Shown here one piece after another: positions 27,574-36,299 of a DNA stretch of 64,000 nucleotides. The position numbers and the translations under genes are program-made. Every line of letters starts with the position of its first letter. The stretch's first letter is position 1. Below the pieces are notes generated by a model. The model made no database searches and was not told the origin of the DNA. It saw only the letters and a program-made list of their open reading frames with translations. The DNA is from Polaromonas sp. CG_9.7 (GTDB taxonomy: Bacteria > Pseudomonadota > Gammaproteobacteria > Burkholderiales > Burkholderiaceae_C): the NCBI RefSeq assembly GCF_015752205.1, contig NZ_JADOVG010000006.1, positions 140,608-204,607 on the forward strand, written 5' to 3'.

Positions 27574-28029
27574 ATGAAAACCTTTCAAACTCTGTCTGAC
27601 CTGGCCGCCTGCACCGGCCAGGAAGTCGCCGTCAGCGACTGGCTCACCATCACGCAGCAACAGGTCAACCTGTTTGCCGAGGCCACCGGCGACCACCAGT
27701 GGATTCATGTCGAACCTGAAAAAGCCGCCGCCGGTCCGTTCGGCACGACGATTGCGCACGGCTTTCTGACGCTGTCGCTGCTGCCGAAGTTTTTTGAGTC
27801 GTCGATGGAAATCATCGACTGCCGCATGGGCGTGAACTATGGCCTGAACAAGGTGCGTTTCACGGCGCCCGTGCCGGTTGGCAGCCGTTTGCGCGCCCGG
27901 ATGACGCTGCTAAGCGCCGAGCCGATCGAGGGAAACGGTTTGCAGATGGCGTGGAACGTGACGGTGGAGCGTGAAGGCGCGGACAAGCCGGTGTGCGTGG
28001 CCGAATCGCTGGTGCGGCGCTACCCGTGA
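27574..28029 (+). CDS. MaoC-family dehydratase
   Basis: The 151-residue hotdog-fold protein contains FAEATGDHQWIHVEPEKAAA and FGTTIAHGFLTLSLLP, which carry the hydratase-2 Asp-His dyad (GDHQWIH). Such proteins are (R)-specific enoyl-CoA hydratases that link beta-oxidation to polyhydroxyalkanoate synthesis or act in fatty acid metabolism. The ATG at 27574 begins MKTFQTLSDLAACTGQEVA. It is divergent from the Kef gene with about 200 bp between, in which I see no gene. Confidence 0.9.
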   Translation: MKTFQTLSDLAACTGQEVAVSDWLTITQQQVNLFAEATGDHQWIHVEPEKAAAGPFGTTIAHGFLTLSLLPKFFESSMEIIDCRMGVNYGLNKVRFTAPVPVGSRLRARMTLLSAEPIEGNGLQMAWNVTVEREGADKPVCVAESLVRRYP

Positions 28030-28054
28030 AACGACTGGTTTGACGCTGTCGGGC

Positions 28055-28534
28055 TCAGGCGGGCAGGGCGGCGCCCGCAAAACCGTTTTGCCGCCAGGCC
28101 TCGAACACGGTGACCGCCACGCTGTTGGACAGGTTCAGGCTGCGCTGGCCGGCGAGCATCGGCACCTTCAAACGCTGGCCCGGGCCGAATGAGGCGCGTA
28201 CTTCCGGCGCCAGTCCTTTGGTTTCAGAGCCGAATACCAGCCAGTCGCCCGGCAAAAAATGCGCGCCGTACATCGTGCTTGAGCCTTGCGTGGTCAGGGC
28301 AAACAGCCGGTCAGTGAGCGGCTGCTGGCTGGCCAGGAAGGCCGGCCAGCTGGCATGGCGCAGCACCTGGGCGTACTCGTGGTAGTCCAGCCCGGCGCGC
28401 CGCATGTGCTTGTCATCCATCGAAAAACCCAGCGGCTCGACCAGGTGCAGCCTGCACCCCGTGTTGGCTGCCAGGCGAATCACGTTGCCGGTGTTGGGCG
28501 GAATCTCGGGCTCGACCAGGACGATGTTGAACAT
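28055..28534 (-). CDS. trmL: tRNA (cytidine(34)-2'-O)-methyltransferase
   Basis: TrmL is a SPOUT (trefoil knot) enzyme that methylates the wobble base of tRNA-Leu. The 159-residue protein has the N-terminal VEPEIPPNTGNVIRLAANTG and the knot region WLVFGSETKGLAPEV plus VPMLAGQRSLNLSNSVAVTV, including the conserved NLSN. It converges with the MaoC gene (25 bases apart) and follows comF on the same strand. Confidence 0.93.
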   Translation of the reverse strand: MFNIVLVEPEIPPNTGNVIRLAANTGCRLHLVEPLGFSMDDKHMRRAGLDYHEYAQVLRHASWPAFLASQQPLTDRLFALTTQGSSTMYGAHFLPGDWLVFGSETKGLAPEVRASFGPGQRLKVPMLAGQRSLNLSNSVAVTVFEAWRQNGFAGAALPA

Positions 28535-28636
28535 GGGTTGACAAGTACAGAAGGGAAAAGGCCGTGTCTTGACGGCGGAGCAATGCCGATCAAGGCGGCA
28601 GTGGTGAATGAAGATGTGCTGAACGAAGCGGCGATT

Positions 28637-29431
28637 CTAGGCGGGCGCCGTGCGCGCCAGCACCACCGCCGTGATCTGCGCCGCGCCGGCATCCCGCAGC
28701 GCCTGCGCCGCCGAAAAGAGCGACGCGCCGCTGGTCATCACATCATCCACCAGCACCACGCGCCGGCCGACCAGTTCGCTGGCGCGCAGCGGATCGACCT
28801 GGAAAGCGTCCTTGACATTGGCCAGGCGGGCTTCCCGCCCGAGCTGGCTTTGCGGGCGCGTGTGTTTCAGCCGCAGCAGCAGCCGCGTGTCGGCACGAGC
28901 CACTGTGCCGGACTGGCGTGCCAGGGCGCTGGCCAGCTCCCACGCCTGGTTGAAGCCGCGCGTTTGCAGCCGCTCGGCCGACAGCGGCAGGGGAAGCAGC
29001 CAGTCCTGTGCGCCCAGCTCGCCCAGCGCCTGCGCCACCCCGGGTGTCTGCAGAAGCAGGCCGGCAAAGAAACCAGCCCAGCCAGGCTGCTCGCCAAACT
29101 TGTAGCGTGAAATCAGCGCTGACCAGGGATAGGCATAAGGCACAGCGGCCAGCGTCGCATCCGTTGGTGGGCGCTGGCGCATGCAAGCCGCACACAGGCG
29201 AAAGGATGTTTGCGGTGGTTCACTTGGCAGCAGCGTGAGCAACGGCAGCGCGCACATCGCGCAGCAGGACTGGCAAGGCATGAAGCGCGCCAGGCAGGGC
29301 GGGCATACCTGTGTTGCCGGCCAGCTGTGGCAGACGGCGCATTGGCTGACCGTGCGGGGCATGAATCGGCGAAGGGCAAGCAGGTTTTGTAACACCGTGT
29401 CAATATACTCTGGCCGACCTTGTGCCACCAT
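28637..29431 (-). CDS. ComF-family phosphoribosyltransferase-like protein
   Basis: The protein has an N-terminal cysteine-rich segment (CAVCHSWPATQVCPPC, then CQSCCAMCALPL and CAACMR) that probably binds zinc. The C-terminal phosphoribosyltransferase fold has the motif VVLVDDVMTSGAS. ComF proteins are needed for natural DNA uptake in competent bacteria and are common in Burkholderiales. The start is uncertain. The ATG at 29429-29431 is used, because the family has about 15-30 residues before the first CxxC. Alternatives are ATG 29440, GTG 29395 and ATG 29362. The divergent methyltransferase begins at 29439. Confidence 0.82.
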   Translation of the reverse strand: MVAQGRPEYIDTVLQNLLALRRFMPRTVSQCAVCHSWPATQVCPPCLARFMPCQSCCAMCALPLLTLLPSEPPQTSFRLCAACMRQRPPTDATLAAVPYAYPWSALISRYKFGEQPGWAGFFAGLLLQTPGVAQALGELGAQDWLLPLPLSAERLQTRGFNQAWELASALARQSGTVARADTRLLLRLKHTRPQSQLGREARLANVKDAFQVDPLRASELVGRRVVLVDDVMTSGASLFSAAQALRDAGAAQITAVVLARTAPA

Positions 29432-29438
29432 TGCCCCC

Positions 29439-30341
29439 ATGACCACCACCTCGCGTCCCCCCACGCTCGATCCGAACGCCGTCAATCGCTGGCAGCGAAC
29501 GGCACCGCTGACTTCTCCCTGGCTGCATGAGGAAGTGGCCAGCCGCATGCAGGGCCGGCTGGAGTGGATCAAGCTCAAACCGCAGGCCTGGGCACACTGG
29601 GGCGCCTTGCGCGGTGGGCTCAAGGCGCATTCCGAGCTCGCGAAAATTTATCCGGGTTCAGCATGTTTTGTTGCTGAAGCGCAGGAAGGACGGGCACAAG
29701 TAGCTATTAAAAACATGGCTAAGCCCTGGTGGAATCCAAGCCAGTGGCGCGCTGCGCCGATGCGTTTCGAGATGCCGCCGCCGGACAGCGTGGACATGCT
29801 GTGGGCCAACATGGCGCTGCACGAATCCGCCGATCCGCAGGCATTGCTTGCCCGGTGGCATCGCGCCTTGAAGGTCGATGGATTCCTGATGTTTTCCTGC
29901 CTGGGACCCGATACAGCCAGAGAGTTGCGTTCGCTGTACGCCCGCCTGGGCTGGCCACCCGCAGGGCATGAACTGACCGACATGCACGATTGGGGCGACA
30001 TGCTGGTGCAAACCGGCTTCGCCGAGCCGGTGATGGACATGGAGCGCATCACGCTCACCTATGAAACCCCGCAACGCCTGCTGCAGGAATTGGCCGAACT
30101 TGGCCGAAATTTTCATCCCGCCCGGTTTGCCGGCTTGCGCGGCAAGGCATGGAAGGCAAGACTTGAGCGTGAACTGGCAGCGCAATTGACCGGCAGCGAC
30201 GGCCGGCTGTCGCTGACGTTCGAAGTCATTTATGGACATGCGCTGAAAGCCAAGCCAAAATTCAAGGTAAGTGCGCTGAGCGCAGTGTCGGTTGAAGACA
30301 TGCGCCGGATGCTGCAGAGTGGTTCAGGCAACTCAGGTTGA
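29439..30341 (+). CDS. SAM-dependent methyltransferase-like protein (BioC-like)
   Basis: The 300-residue protein has the class I methyltransferase pattern of BioC-type enzymes: the DSVDMLWANMALHESADPQA segment (motif III/IV region), LKVDGFLMFSCLGPDTAREL and HDWGDMLVQTGF. BioC methylates malonyl-ACP to start biotin synthesis. Motif I, usually a glycine-rich DxGxGxG, is replaced by HWGALRGGLKAHSELAKIYP, so SAM binding may be altered or lost. Between residues 75 and 93 the coding sequence is made of a dispersed repeat copy. No other bio genes are nearby. A BioC function is unproven. Confidence 0.7.
   Translation: MTTTSRPPTLDPNAVNRWQRTAPLTSPWLHEEVASRMQGRLEWIKLKPQAWAHWGALRGGLKAHSELAKIYPGSACFVAEAQEGRAQVAIKNMAKPWWNPSQWRAAPMRFEMPPPDSVDMLWANMALHESADPQALLARWHRALKVDGFLMFSCLGPDTARELRSLYARLGWPPAGHELTDMHDWGDMLVQTGFAEPVMDMERITLTYETPQRLLQELAELGRNFHPARFAGLRGKAWKARLERELAAQLTGSDGRLSLTFEVIYGHALKAKPKFKVSALSAVSVEDMRRMLQSGSGNSG
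29661..29719 (-). repeat. Dispersed short repeat, copy 4 (inside the BioC-like gene)
   Basis: Read on the minus strand, the sequence goes ATGTTTTTAATAGCTACTTG, then TGCCCGTCC, CTGCGC and CAGCAAC, matching the family layout. It lies inside the methyltransferase-like coding sequence and stays in frame (residues 75-93, including AQVAIKNMA). The right part is divergent. Confidence 0.5.
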
Positions 30342-30535
30342 GTTATTTGCTTCCTAAGTGTGGCAAATTGTCTTGACGGATTGTGTTTAGGCCTTTGCGG
30401 TTTTCCCTAAAAAGGATTGAGTCAGTTTCTGTTTAAATCTGGCCATATACGATCAGGCTTGACTGCTTGTGACACTGTTCAGGTTTGGTTTGCCGTTTTT
30501 TGCGGCGCTGTCTTTTGCTTTGTAAGGGTCGTCAT

Positions 30536-31030
30536 ATGTTGCACTTAGCCCCGGCTTTTCAATTTTCCCGTGTTTCGGAAAACCATGTTTCCTCCCAAGG
30601 GTCGGTCGTGCTTTGGCGCCACAAGCGAAGCAGCCTGATCTCTCCTGCACAGCTCGGATGGTTTTATCTGTCGCTTTGCCTTGCCTGTCTTGGTGCGGCT
30701 GCTTTTATGGCGTCACAGAGTGCATCGGCCGTGATGACGTTTGCCTTGCTGGCCATTGGCACCTTATTTGTTGTTTATGCGCGTCATGCAGGCGATACTG
30801 AAAAAATATTTTTACAGGATGGGCAACTGGTCGTGGAATCAGAAACCGCTGGCCGGACCGTGCGTGCTGCTTTCAACCGGCAGTGGGTTCGCATCGAGCC
30901 CAAGAATGAAGACGGCTCCCTGATCGAAGTGTCGGGCCAAGGCCGGTTGGTGCGGGTAGGTCGCCATGTCCGGCCCGAATTGCGGCCCCTGCTGGCGCGC
31001 GAAATACGCTTTGCCTTGCGCGCCTGCTGA
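30536..31030 (+). CDS. DUF2244 membrane protein, start of the cox cluster
   Basis: The 164-residue protein has two adjacent membrane helices (about residues 45-65 and 68-85) and a C-terminal soluble part (VRPELRPLLAREIRFALRAC at the end). This is the DUF2244 pattern; the gene is found upstream of cytochrome c oxidase subunit II in many Burkholderiales and alphaproteobacteria, and is presumed to be an accessory factor. The ATG at 30536 has GTAAGGG upstream; the longer frame starting at 30485 has a poor context. About 190 bp without a gene precede it. Confidence 0.8.
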   Translation: MLHLAPAFQFSRVSENHVSSQGSVVLWRHKRSSLISPAQLGWFYLSLCLACLGAAAFMASQSASAVMTFALLAIGTLFVVYARHAGDTEKIFLQDGQLVVESETAGRTVRAAFNRQWVRIEPKNEDGSLIEVSGQGRLVRVGRHVRPELRPLLAREIRFALRAC

Positions 31031-31091
31031 ACCGTGGCCGGCATGTTGCTGCCTCATTTTCAATTTTGGAAATTTGACCTGTCGCAAACTT

Positions 31092-31097
31092 TATAAT
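31092..31097 (+). promoter_or_regulatory. Probable -10 element upstream of ctaC
   Basis: A perfect TATAAT lies 48 bases before the ctaC start. The nearest TTGACC (31074-31079) is only 12 bp away, too close to be its -35, so the -35 is not identified. The site would let ctaC be transcribed separately from the DUF2244 gene. Confidence 0.35.
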
Positions 31098-31144
31098 CGC
31101 AGGTTAATTCAATCGGTAATTGAAGCGGAAAAAAAGTGATCACG

Positions 31145-32350
31145 ATGAACTTGAGCAACACCATGAGCAAATTGACACGGCTTGGCTTTGAGCATGCCGG
31201 CTCAGCAAGCGTTTTTGCAGCAGCCTGGCTGAGCACCGCTGCCTATGCCGTCAACGATCTGCCTGGCGGCCCGGCGGTCAATCAGCTCAATCTTCATCCT
31301 GCCGTCACCCGCATCGCCGAAGAGCAGCATTGGCTCCACTGGTTCATGATGATCATCTGCGTGCTGATCTTCGTGGCTGTTTTCGGAGTGATGTTCTATT
31401 CCATCCTCAAGCACCGTAAATCGGTCGGACACAAGGCGGCCAATTTCCACGAATCAACCGTTGTGGAGATTGCCTGGACCATCGTTCCTTTCGTCATCGT
31501 CATCGGCATGGCCCTGCCCGCCACCAAGGTGCTGGTTGCCCAAAAAGACACCACCAGTGCCGACCTGACCATCAAGGCAACCGGCATCCAGTGGAAATGG
31601 GGTTACGACTACATCAAGGGCGAGGGCGAAGGCATCGGCTTTGTCTCGACGCTGGATACCGCGCATCGTCAAATGTCCAACAATGGCGGCCCCAAAGCTG
31701 GCGAAGTGGCACCTGACAATTACTTGCTCAAGGTAGACAACCCGCTAGTGGTTCCGGTCGACAAGAAAATCCGCATTATTACCACTGCCAATGACGTGAT
31801 TCATGCATTTGCCGTGCCCGCCTTTGGCATCAAGCAGGATGCGATTCCCGGCTTTGTTCGCGACACCTGGTTCCGTGCAGAAAAGATTGGCGATTTCTAT
31901 GGCCAATGCCAGGAACTTTGCGGCAAGGAGCATGCGTACATGCCTATCCACGTCAAGGTAGTGTCTGCTCAGGATTACACCGCCTGGGTTGCCGTCAAGG
32001 CCAAGGAGGCTGCTGCCCTGGCTGATGATCCGTCCAAAGTCTGGACGCTGGTTGACCTCAAGGCGCGTGGTGAAAAGGTGTACACCGCCAATTGCGCAGC
32101 CTGCCATCAGGCCAACGGCAAGGGCGCCGGTCCCATCAAGCCGCTGGATGGATCGGCCATCGTGATGGATGCTGACCACAACAAGCAAATCCAGATTCTT
32201 CTGAACGGCGCTGCCGGTGGTGCCATGCCTTCCTGGAAAGCGCTGAGCGATACCGACCTGGCTGCAGTAGCAAGCTACACCAAGAACAACTGGTCCAACC
32301 AGACCGGTCAGATCGTTCAGCCCGCCGAAGTCCAGGCTGCACGCAAGTAA
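31145..32350 (+). CDS. ctaC: Cytochrome c oxidase subunit II with fused cytochrome c domain
   Basis: The 401-residue subunit II carries the CuA centre that accepts electrons from cytochrome c. There is an N-terminal signal sequence, two membrane helices (about residues 65-88 and 107-128), the CuA ligands H220, C255, E257, C259, H263 and M266 (CQELCGKEHAYM), and a C-terminal cytochrome c domain with CAACH (317-321) and a later Met (GAMPSW). This is a caa3-like subunit II. The ATG at 31145 is used; a GTG at 31136 in frame is possible. TATAAT at 31092-31097 is the likely -10 of this promoter. Confidence 0.96.
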   Translation: MNLSNTMSKLTRLGFEHAGSASVFAAAWLSTAAYAVNDLPGGPAVNQLNLHPAVTRIAEEQHWLHWFMMIICVLIFVAVFGVMFYSILKHRKSVGHKAANFHESTVVEIAWTIVPFVIVIGMALPATKVLVAQKDTTSADLTIKATGIQWKWGYDYIKGEGEGIGFVSTLDTAHRQMSNNGGPKAGEVAPDNYLLKVDNPLVVPVDKKIRIITTANDVIHAFAVPAFGIKQDAIPGFVRDTWFRAEKIGDFYGQCQELCGKEHAYMPIHVKVVSAQDYTAWVAVKAKEAAALADDPSKVWTLVDLKARGEKVYTANCAACHQANGKGAGPIKPLDGSAIVMDADHNKQIQILLNGAAGGAMPSWKALSDTDLAAVASYTKNNWSNQTGQIVQPAEVQAARK

Positions 32351-32444
32351 CTCCATCACTGATAAATGACGGGCTGTAGAGCGATTCGTTCCCAGCCTTA
32401 AAAGACAAAAAAGCTACAGGCACAAGCCACCAAAGGAAGCCAAG

Positions 32445-34079
32445 ATGAGTGCAGTTCTAGACCATCCAGATCACGCGCATGATGACCACGATCACCATGT
32501 CCCTACAGGCTGGCGCCGCTGGGTATTTGCCACCAACCACAAGGACATTGGCACGCTTTACCTGCTGTTCAGCTTCACGATGCTGATGTTCGGTGGTGTC
32601 CTGGCCCTCCTGATCCGGGCCGAGTTATTCCAGCCCGGCTTGCAGCTTGTGAATCCGGAACTGTTCAACCAGCTCACGACCATGCACGGTCTGATCATGG
32701 TGTTTGGCGCCATCATGCCGGCGTTCGTTGGATTTGCAAACTGGATGATTCCATTGCAGATTGGCGCTTCGGACATGGCGTTTGCCCGCATGAACAACTT
32801 CAGCTTCTGGCTGATGATTCCGGCGGCCTTGATGCTCACCACGTCCTTCCTGCTGCCAGGCGGCGCGATGGCTGGCGGCTGGACCATGTATGCCCCGCTG
32901 TCGCTGCAGATGGGGCCTGCGATGGATGCGGGTATCTTCGCGATTCACCTGTTGGGCGCTTCGTCCATCATGGGTTCGATCAATATCATTGTGACCATCC
33001 TGAACATGCGCGCACCCGGCATGACCTTGATGAAAATGCCGATGTTCTGCTGGACCTGGCTGATCACGGCCTACCTGCTGATCGCCGTGATGCCGGTGCT
33101 CGCTGGCGCCATCACCATGACGCTGACTGACCGCCATTTCGGCACCAGTTTCTTCAATCCAGGCGGTGGCGGCGATCCGGTAATGTTTCAGCACATCTTC
33201 TGGTTCTTCGGCCATCCCGAGGTCTACATCATGATCTTGCCGGCCTTCGGCATCATCAGCCAGATCATTCCAGCGTTCTCACGCAAGCGCCTGTTTGGCT
33301 ATGCCTCGATGGTGTACGCCACAGGCTCGATCGCCATCCTTAGCTTTGTTGTGTGGGCTCACCACATGTTCACCACCGGCATGCCGATCACCGGGCAGCT
33401 GTTCTTTATGTACTCGACCATGCTGATCGCCGTGCCGACCGGGGTGAAGGTGTTCAACTGGATCGCCACCATGTGGAAGGGTTCGATGACCTTCGAGACG
33501 CCGATGCTGTTTGCGGTCGGCTTCATCTTTGTGTTCACCATTGGCGGTCTGACTGGCGTGATCCTGGCAGTGGCGCCAATTGACACTCAGCTGCAGGACA
33601 CCTACTACGTGGTTGCCCACTTCCACTATGTGCTGGTGGCTGGATCGCTTTATGCCATGTTTGCCGGTTACTACTACTGGAGCCCCAAGTGGACCGGTGT
33701 CATGTACAGCGAACGTCGTGGCCAGATCCATTTCTGGTGGTCGTTGATTTCCTTCAACGTCACATTTTTCCCTATGCATTTTCTGGGCCTTGCCGGTATG
33801 CCGCGCCGCTATGCTGACTATCCCATGCAGTTCGCCGACTTCAACGCGATTGCCAGCGTGGGCGCTTTCTTCTTTGGATTTGCACAGGTGTATTTCTTCT
33901 TTTTCGTGGTGCTGCCGGCCATGCGTGGCAAAGGCGTGCCAGCCAAGGCAAACCCTTGGCTGGACGAAGGCGGCAAGGGTGCAGAAGGCCTGGAATGGGA
34001 AGTTCCGTCGCCTGCACCTTTCCATACTTTCGAAACACCACCGAAGCTTGACGCCACGGCCACTCGCGTAATTGCCTGA
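32445..34079 (+). CDS. ctaD: Cytochrome c oxidase subunit I
   Basis: The catalytic subunit reduces oxygen to water and pumps protons. It has 544 residues with 12 membrane helices. Ligand motifs are visible: [11 protein letters not shown] (His of the low-spin heme), [14 protein letters not shown] (His-Tyr crosslink, CuB), [12 protein letters not shown] (two CuB His) and [11 protein letters not shown] (heme a and a3 His). EVYIM and the downstream [16 protein letters not shown] mark an A-type oxidase with the K channel. The N-terminus is His-rich ([12 protein letters not shown]), which is unusual and might help load copper. It follows ctaC by 94 bases. Confidence 0.98.
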   Translation: MSAVLDHPDHAHDDHDHHVPTGWRRWVFATNHKDIGTLYLLFSFTMLMFGGVLALLIRAELFQPGLQLVNPELFNQLTTMHGLIMVFGAIMPAFVGFANWMIPLQIGASDMAFARMNNFSFWLMIPAALMLTTSFLLPGGAMAGGWTMYAPLSLQMGPAMDAGIFAIHLLGASSIMGSINIIVTILNMRAPGMTLMKMPMFCWTWLITAYLLIAVMPVLAGAITMTLTDRHFGTSFFNPGGGGDPVMFQHIFWFFGHPEVYIMILPAFGIISQIIPAFSRKRLFGYASMVYATGSIAILSFVVWAHHMFTTGMPITGQLFFMYSTMLIAVPTGVKVFNWIATMWKGSMTFETPMLFAVGFIFVFTIGGLTGVILAVAPIDTQLQDTYYVVAHFHYVLVAGSLYAMFAGYYYWSPKWTGVMYSERRGQIHFWWSLISFNVTFFPMHFLGLAGMPRRYADYPMQFADFNAIASVGAFFFGFAQVYFFFFVVLPAMRGKGVPAKANPWLDEGGKGAEGLEWEVPSPAPFHTFETPPKLDATATRVIA

Positions 34080-34096
34080 AATTGACGAACCATTTC

Positions 34097-34207
34097 ATGA
34101 AACCCGAACAGAAAAAAAGCAATCTCCGCCTTGCACTGATCCTGGTATCGGTAGTTATCGTTTTCTTTTTTGGTTTCATGGCCAAGATGATTTTTCTGGG
34201 CCGTTAA
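34097..34207 (+). CDS. Cytochrome oxidase small assembly protein
   Basis: The 36-residue protein MKPEQKKSNLRLALILVSVV has a basic N-terminus and one membrane helix (about residues 12-33). It lies between ctaD and ctaG, where Burkholderiales encode an annotated cytochrome oxidase small assembly protein. It starts 17 bases after the ctaD stop. It is too short for most gene callers. Confidence 0.75.
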   Translation: MKPEQKKSNLRLALILVSVVIVFFFGFMAKMIFLGR

Positions 34208-34240
34208 GCCAGTCAAACTTTTAAATTCTGAAAAATTCCC

Positions 34241-34819
34241 ATGATCAAGCGCGAAAACTTCAACATGCTGAAAAAGTTGGGTGTGATCGTGCTTGGCATG
34301 TTTTGCTTCGGTTATGCACTGGTGCCGATCTACAAGGCCATTTGCGAGATGACCGGTATCAACGTGCTGGCCTTGGGTGACAGGCTGATTCCCGGTGCCA
34401 CTGCCACGCTTCCGGCCAATACGCAGGTTGATCGCACACGCACCATCACAGTGGAGTTCGATGCAAATTCACGTGGACCGTGGCATTTCAAGCCGGCTCA
34501 GAGCTCTCTGCAGGTACATCCCGGGGAACTCACAACCGTCATGTACGAATTCCAGAATGTACAAAACCGTACCATGTCGGCTCAGGCCATTCCCAGTTAT
34601 GCGCCAGCGCAGGCTGGAGCGCATTTCAACAAGCTGGAGTGCTTTTGTTTTAGCCAATACACCCTGGCGCCCGGTGAAAAGAAACAGTGGCCGGTTGCCT
34701 TTGTGATTGACACGAAGCTGTCTAAAGATGTGAAAACCATTACTTTGTCCTATACCTTCTTTGAAGTAGGCGGCAAGACGCCCCCGGTTCCAGATGTCAC
34801 CAAATCGGCTGGTGCCTGA
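34241..34819 (+). CDS. ctaG: Cytochrome c oxidase assembly protein CtaG/Cox11
   Basis: CtaG delivers Cu(I) to the CuB site of subunit I. The 192-residue protein has one N-terminal membrane helix (about residues 12-30), and the copper ligands lie in ECFCFSQ (Cys134 and Cys136), the hallmark of Cox11. KPAQSSLQVHPGELTTV is also conserved. The start codon is the ATG at 34241; a later in-frame ATG (MLKKLG) is less likely because the helix would lack its basic N-terminus. The gene is in the cox operon. Confidence 0.95.
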   Translation: MIKRENFNMLKKLGVIVLGMFCFGYALVPIYKAICEMTGINVLALGDRLIPGATATLPANTQVDRTRTITVEFDANSRGPWHFKPAQSSLQVHPGELTTVMYEFQNVQNRTMSAQAIPSYAPAQAGAHFNKLECFCFSQYTLAPGEKKQWPVAFVIDTKLSKDVKTITLSYTFFEVGGKTPPVPDVTKSAGA

Positions 34820-34821
34820 AG

Positions 34822-35028
34822 ATGGCAGAAAAGCCTTCACGCAAGCCGTCGCTTTGGCGGACCATCAAGGCGGTGGCCTGGTCTTTTGTCGGCTTGCGCG
34901 CCAAGGGTGACTATGAAGAAGATGTTAAAAATTTAAGCCCGCTTCACATCATTGCTGTCGGGCTTGTCGGTATTTTTGTATTTGTGGCGGTTTTGGTGCT
35001 GCTGGTGAACTGGGCGGTTGCGCGCTAG
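34822..35028 (+). CDS. DUF2970 small membrane protein
   Basis: The 68-residue protein has a basic N-terminus with KPSLWRTIKAVAWSFVGLRA and one C-terminal membrane helix (about residues 44-66). It matches the DUF2970 family, which is regularly found between ctaG and ctaE in betaproteobacteria and is presumed to aid oxidase assembly. It starts 2 bases after the ctaG stop, so it is translationally coupled. Confidence 0.88.
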   Translation: MAEKPSRKPSLWRTIKAVAWSFVGLRAKGDYEEDVKNLSPLHIIAVGLVGIFVFVAVLVLLVNWAVAR

Positions 35029-35084
35029 TCACCACGGATAATTAAAAGATCAGAGAAAATTCGAGAGAAAACAGGAGTCGAGCG

Positions 35085-35969
35085 ATGTCAGCAGCAACCC
35101 ACGGGGCTACCCCTTATTATTTTGTACCCGGACCTTCAAGTCGTCCGGTCATGTCCGCCATCGGCCTGCTTTTTGTGATCGTGGGCGCCAGCCAGTGGAT
35201 CAATGGCGCCGGCTGGGGTGCTTGGTGCCTGGCTTTTGGCATGTTGATCTGGCTGGGTACCTTGTTTCAGTGGTTTCGCGACTCGATTGCCGAAAGCGAA
35301 GGCGGCCTGTATGGACACAGGATCGATTTGTCCTACCGCTGGAGCATGAGTTGGTTCATTTTTTCCGAAGTGATGTTCTTTGGTGCTTTTTTCACGGCGC
35401 TTTGGTGGGCGCGAGGTCATGCGATTCCCACCTTGGGAAGCCTTGACAACGCCTTGCTATGGCCTGATTTCAAAGCTGTCTGGCCCAGCCTGGCGGCGGT
35501 CGGCGCAACTGCCTCGCCTGCCGACATCGTGGAACCATTTTCGACGGTAGGACCGTTCTGGTTGCCCACGATCAATACTGCGTTGCTCCTCAGCTCGGGC
35601 GTTACCTTGACGATTGCCCACCACGCACTGCGTGAAAACCACAGGGGCCGCACGATTGCCTTCATGTGGATGACGGTGCTGCTTGGTATCGTGTTCCTGT
35701 GCGTTCAGGGTTATGAATACTTCCATGCCTATTCTGAACTCAACCTGAAAATGAGTTCAGGTATCTATGGCTCGACCTTTTACATGTTGACGGGTTTTCA
35801 CGGTTTTCACGTTTTCGTCGGCATGCTGATGCTGTTGTTCATCACCTTGCGTTTGCAAAAAGGTCACTTTACCGCTGACAAGCACTTTGGCTTTGAAGGT
35901 GCAGCCTGGTACTGGCACTTTGTGGACGTGGTGTGGCTGGGTCTTTATATACTTGTGTACTGGATGTAA
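35085..35969 (+). CDS. ctaE: Cytochrome c oxidase subunit III
   Basis: The 294-residue subunit III has seven membrane helices, including EVMFFGAFFTALWWARGHAI and MLTGFHGFHVFVGMLMLLFI, and ends with WYWHFVDVVWLGLYILVYWM, all typical of the COX3 family. It stabilises the core and helps proton uptake. It is the last structural gene on this stretch and is followed by a bidirectional terminator at 36016-36046. Confidence 0.97.
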   Translation: MSAATHGATPYYFVPGPSSRPVMSAIGLLFVIVGASQWINGAGWGAWCLAFGMLIWLGTLFQWFRDSIAESEGGLYGHRIDLSYRWSMSWFIFSEVMFFGAFFTALWWARGHAIPTLGSLDNALLWPDFKAVWPSLAAVGATASPADIVEPFSTVGPFWLPTINTALLLSSGVTLTIAHHALRENHRGRTIAFMWMTVLLGIVFLCVQGYEYFHAYSELNLKMSSGIYGSTFYMLTGFHGFHVFVGMLMLLFITLRLQKGHFTADKHFGFEGAAWYWHFVDVVWLGLYILVYWM

Positions 35970-36015
35970 TCTGCTGGCGGTTCCAACCAGTTGCCATTCA
36001 ACGCTGGGTTTCTTC

Positions 36016-36046
36016 AAAAAAAGGCCGCTTGAAGCGGCTTTTTTTA
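36016..36046. terminator. Bidirectional Rho-independent terminator after ctaE
   Basis: The hairpin GCCGC-TTGAA-GCGGC has A and T runs on both sides. It ends the cox structural transcript and also the DUF2909 gene converging from the right. Confidence 0.8.
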
Positions 36047-36059
36047 TTGCCCTGTCCTG

Positions 36060-36281
36060 TTATTTTCCTGCCGGAATACCGGTCGGCTGGAGATAACCCA
36101 GTTTCCATGAAATCAGAATGCAGACAAATAGAAAGATTGAAAAACCAACGCGAAACGCCAAGGCGCGCGCCATATTGCTGGTTTTTCGTTTGCCGTCAGT
36201 CCCGTCCTTCATCATGAAGAAAAGGGCGGCACCCAGGCTGGCGAGAATGGCGATAAATGCCAGTGCAACAAGATAAGTCAT
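36060..36281 (-). CDS. Twin transmembrane protein (DUF2909)
   Basis: The 73-residue protein MTYLVALAFIAILASLGAAL has two membrane helices (about residues 3-23 and 45-62) joined by a basic loop (DGTDGKRKTSNMARALAFR). It matches the DUF2909, or twin transmembrane, family, which is located within cytochrome oxidase clusters. It is on the opposite strand, only 18 bases from the SURF1 start, so their promoters must overlap. A role in oxidase assembly is inferred from position only. Confidence 0.8.
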   Translation of the reverse strand: MTYLVALAFIAILASLGAALFFMMKDGTDGKRKTSNMARALAFRVGFSIFLFVCILISWKLGYLQPTGIPAGK

Positions 36282-36299
36282 GAATCCGATTATCAGCTT

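Noticed and set aside
31074..31097. TTGACC plus TATAAT as a promoter of ctaC
   Set aside because: The spacing is only 12 bp, too short for sigma-70. Only the -10 is reported.
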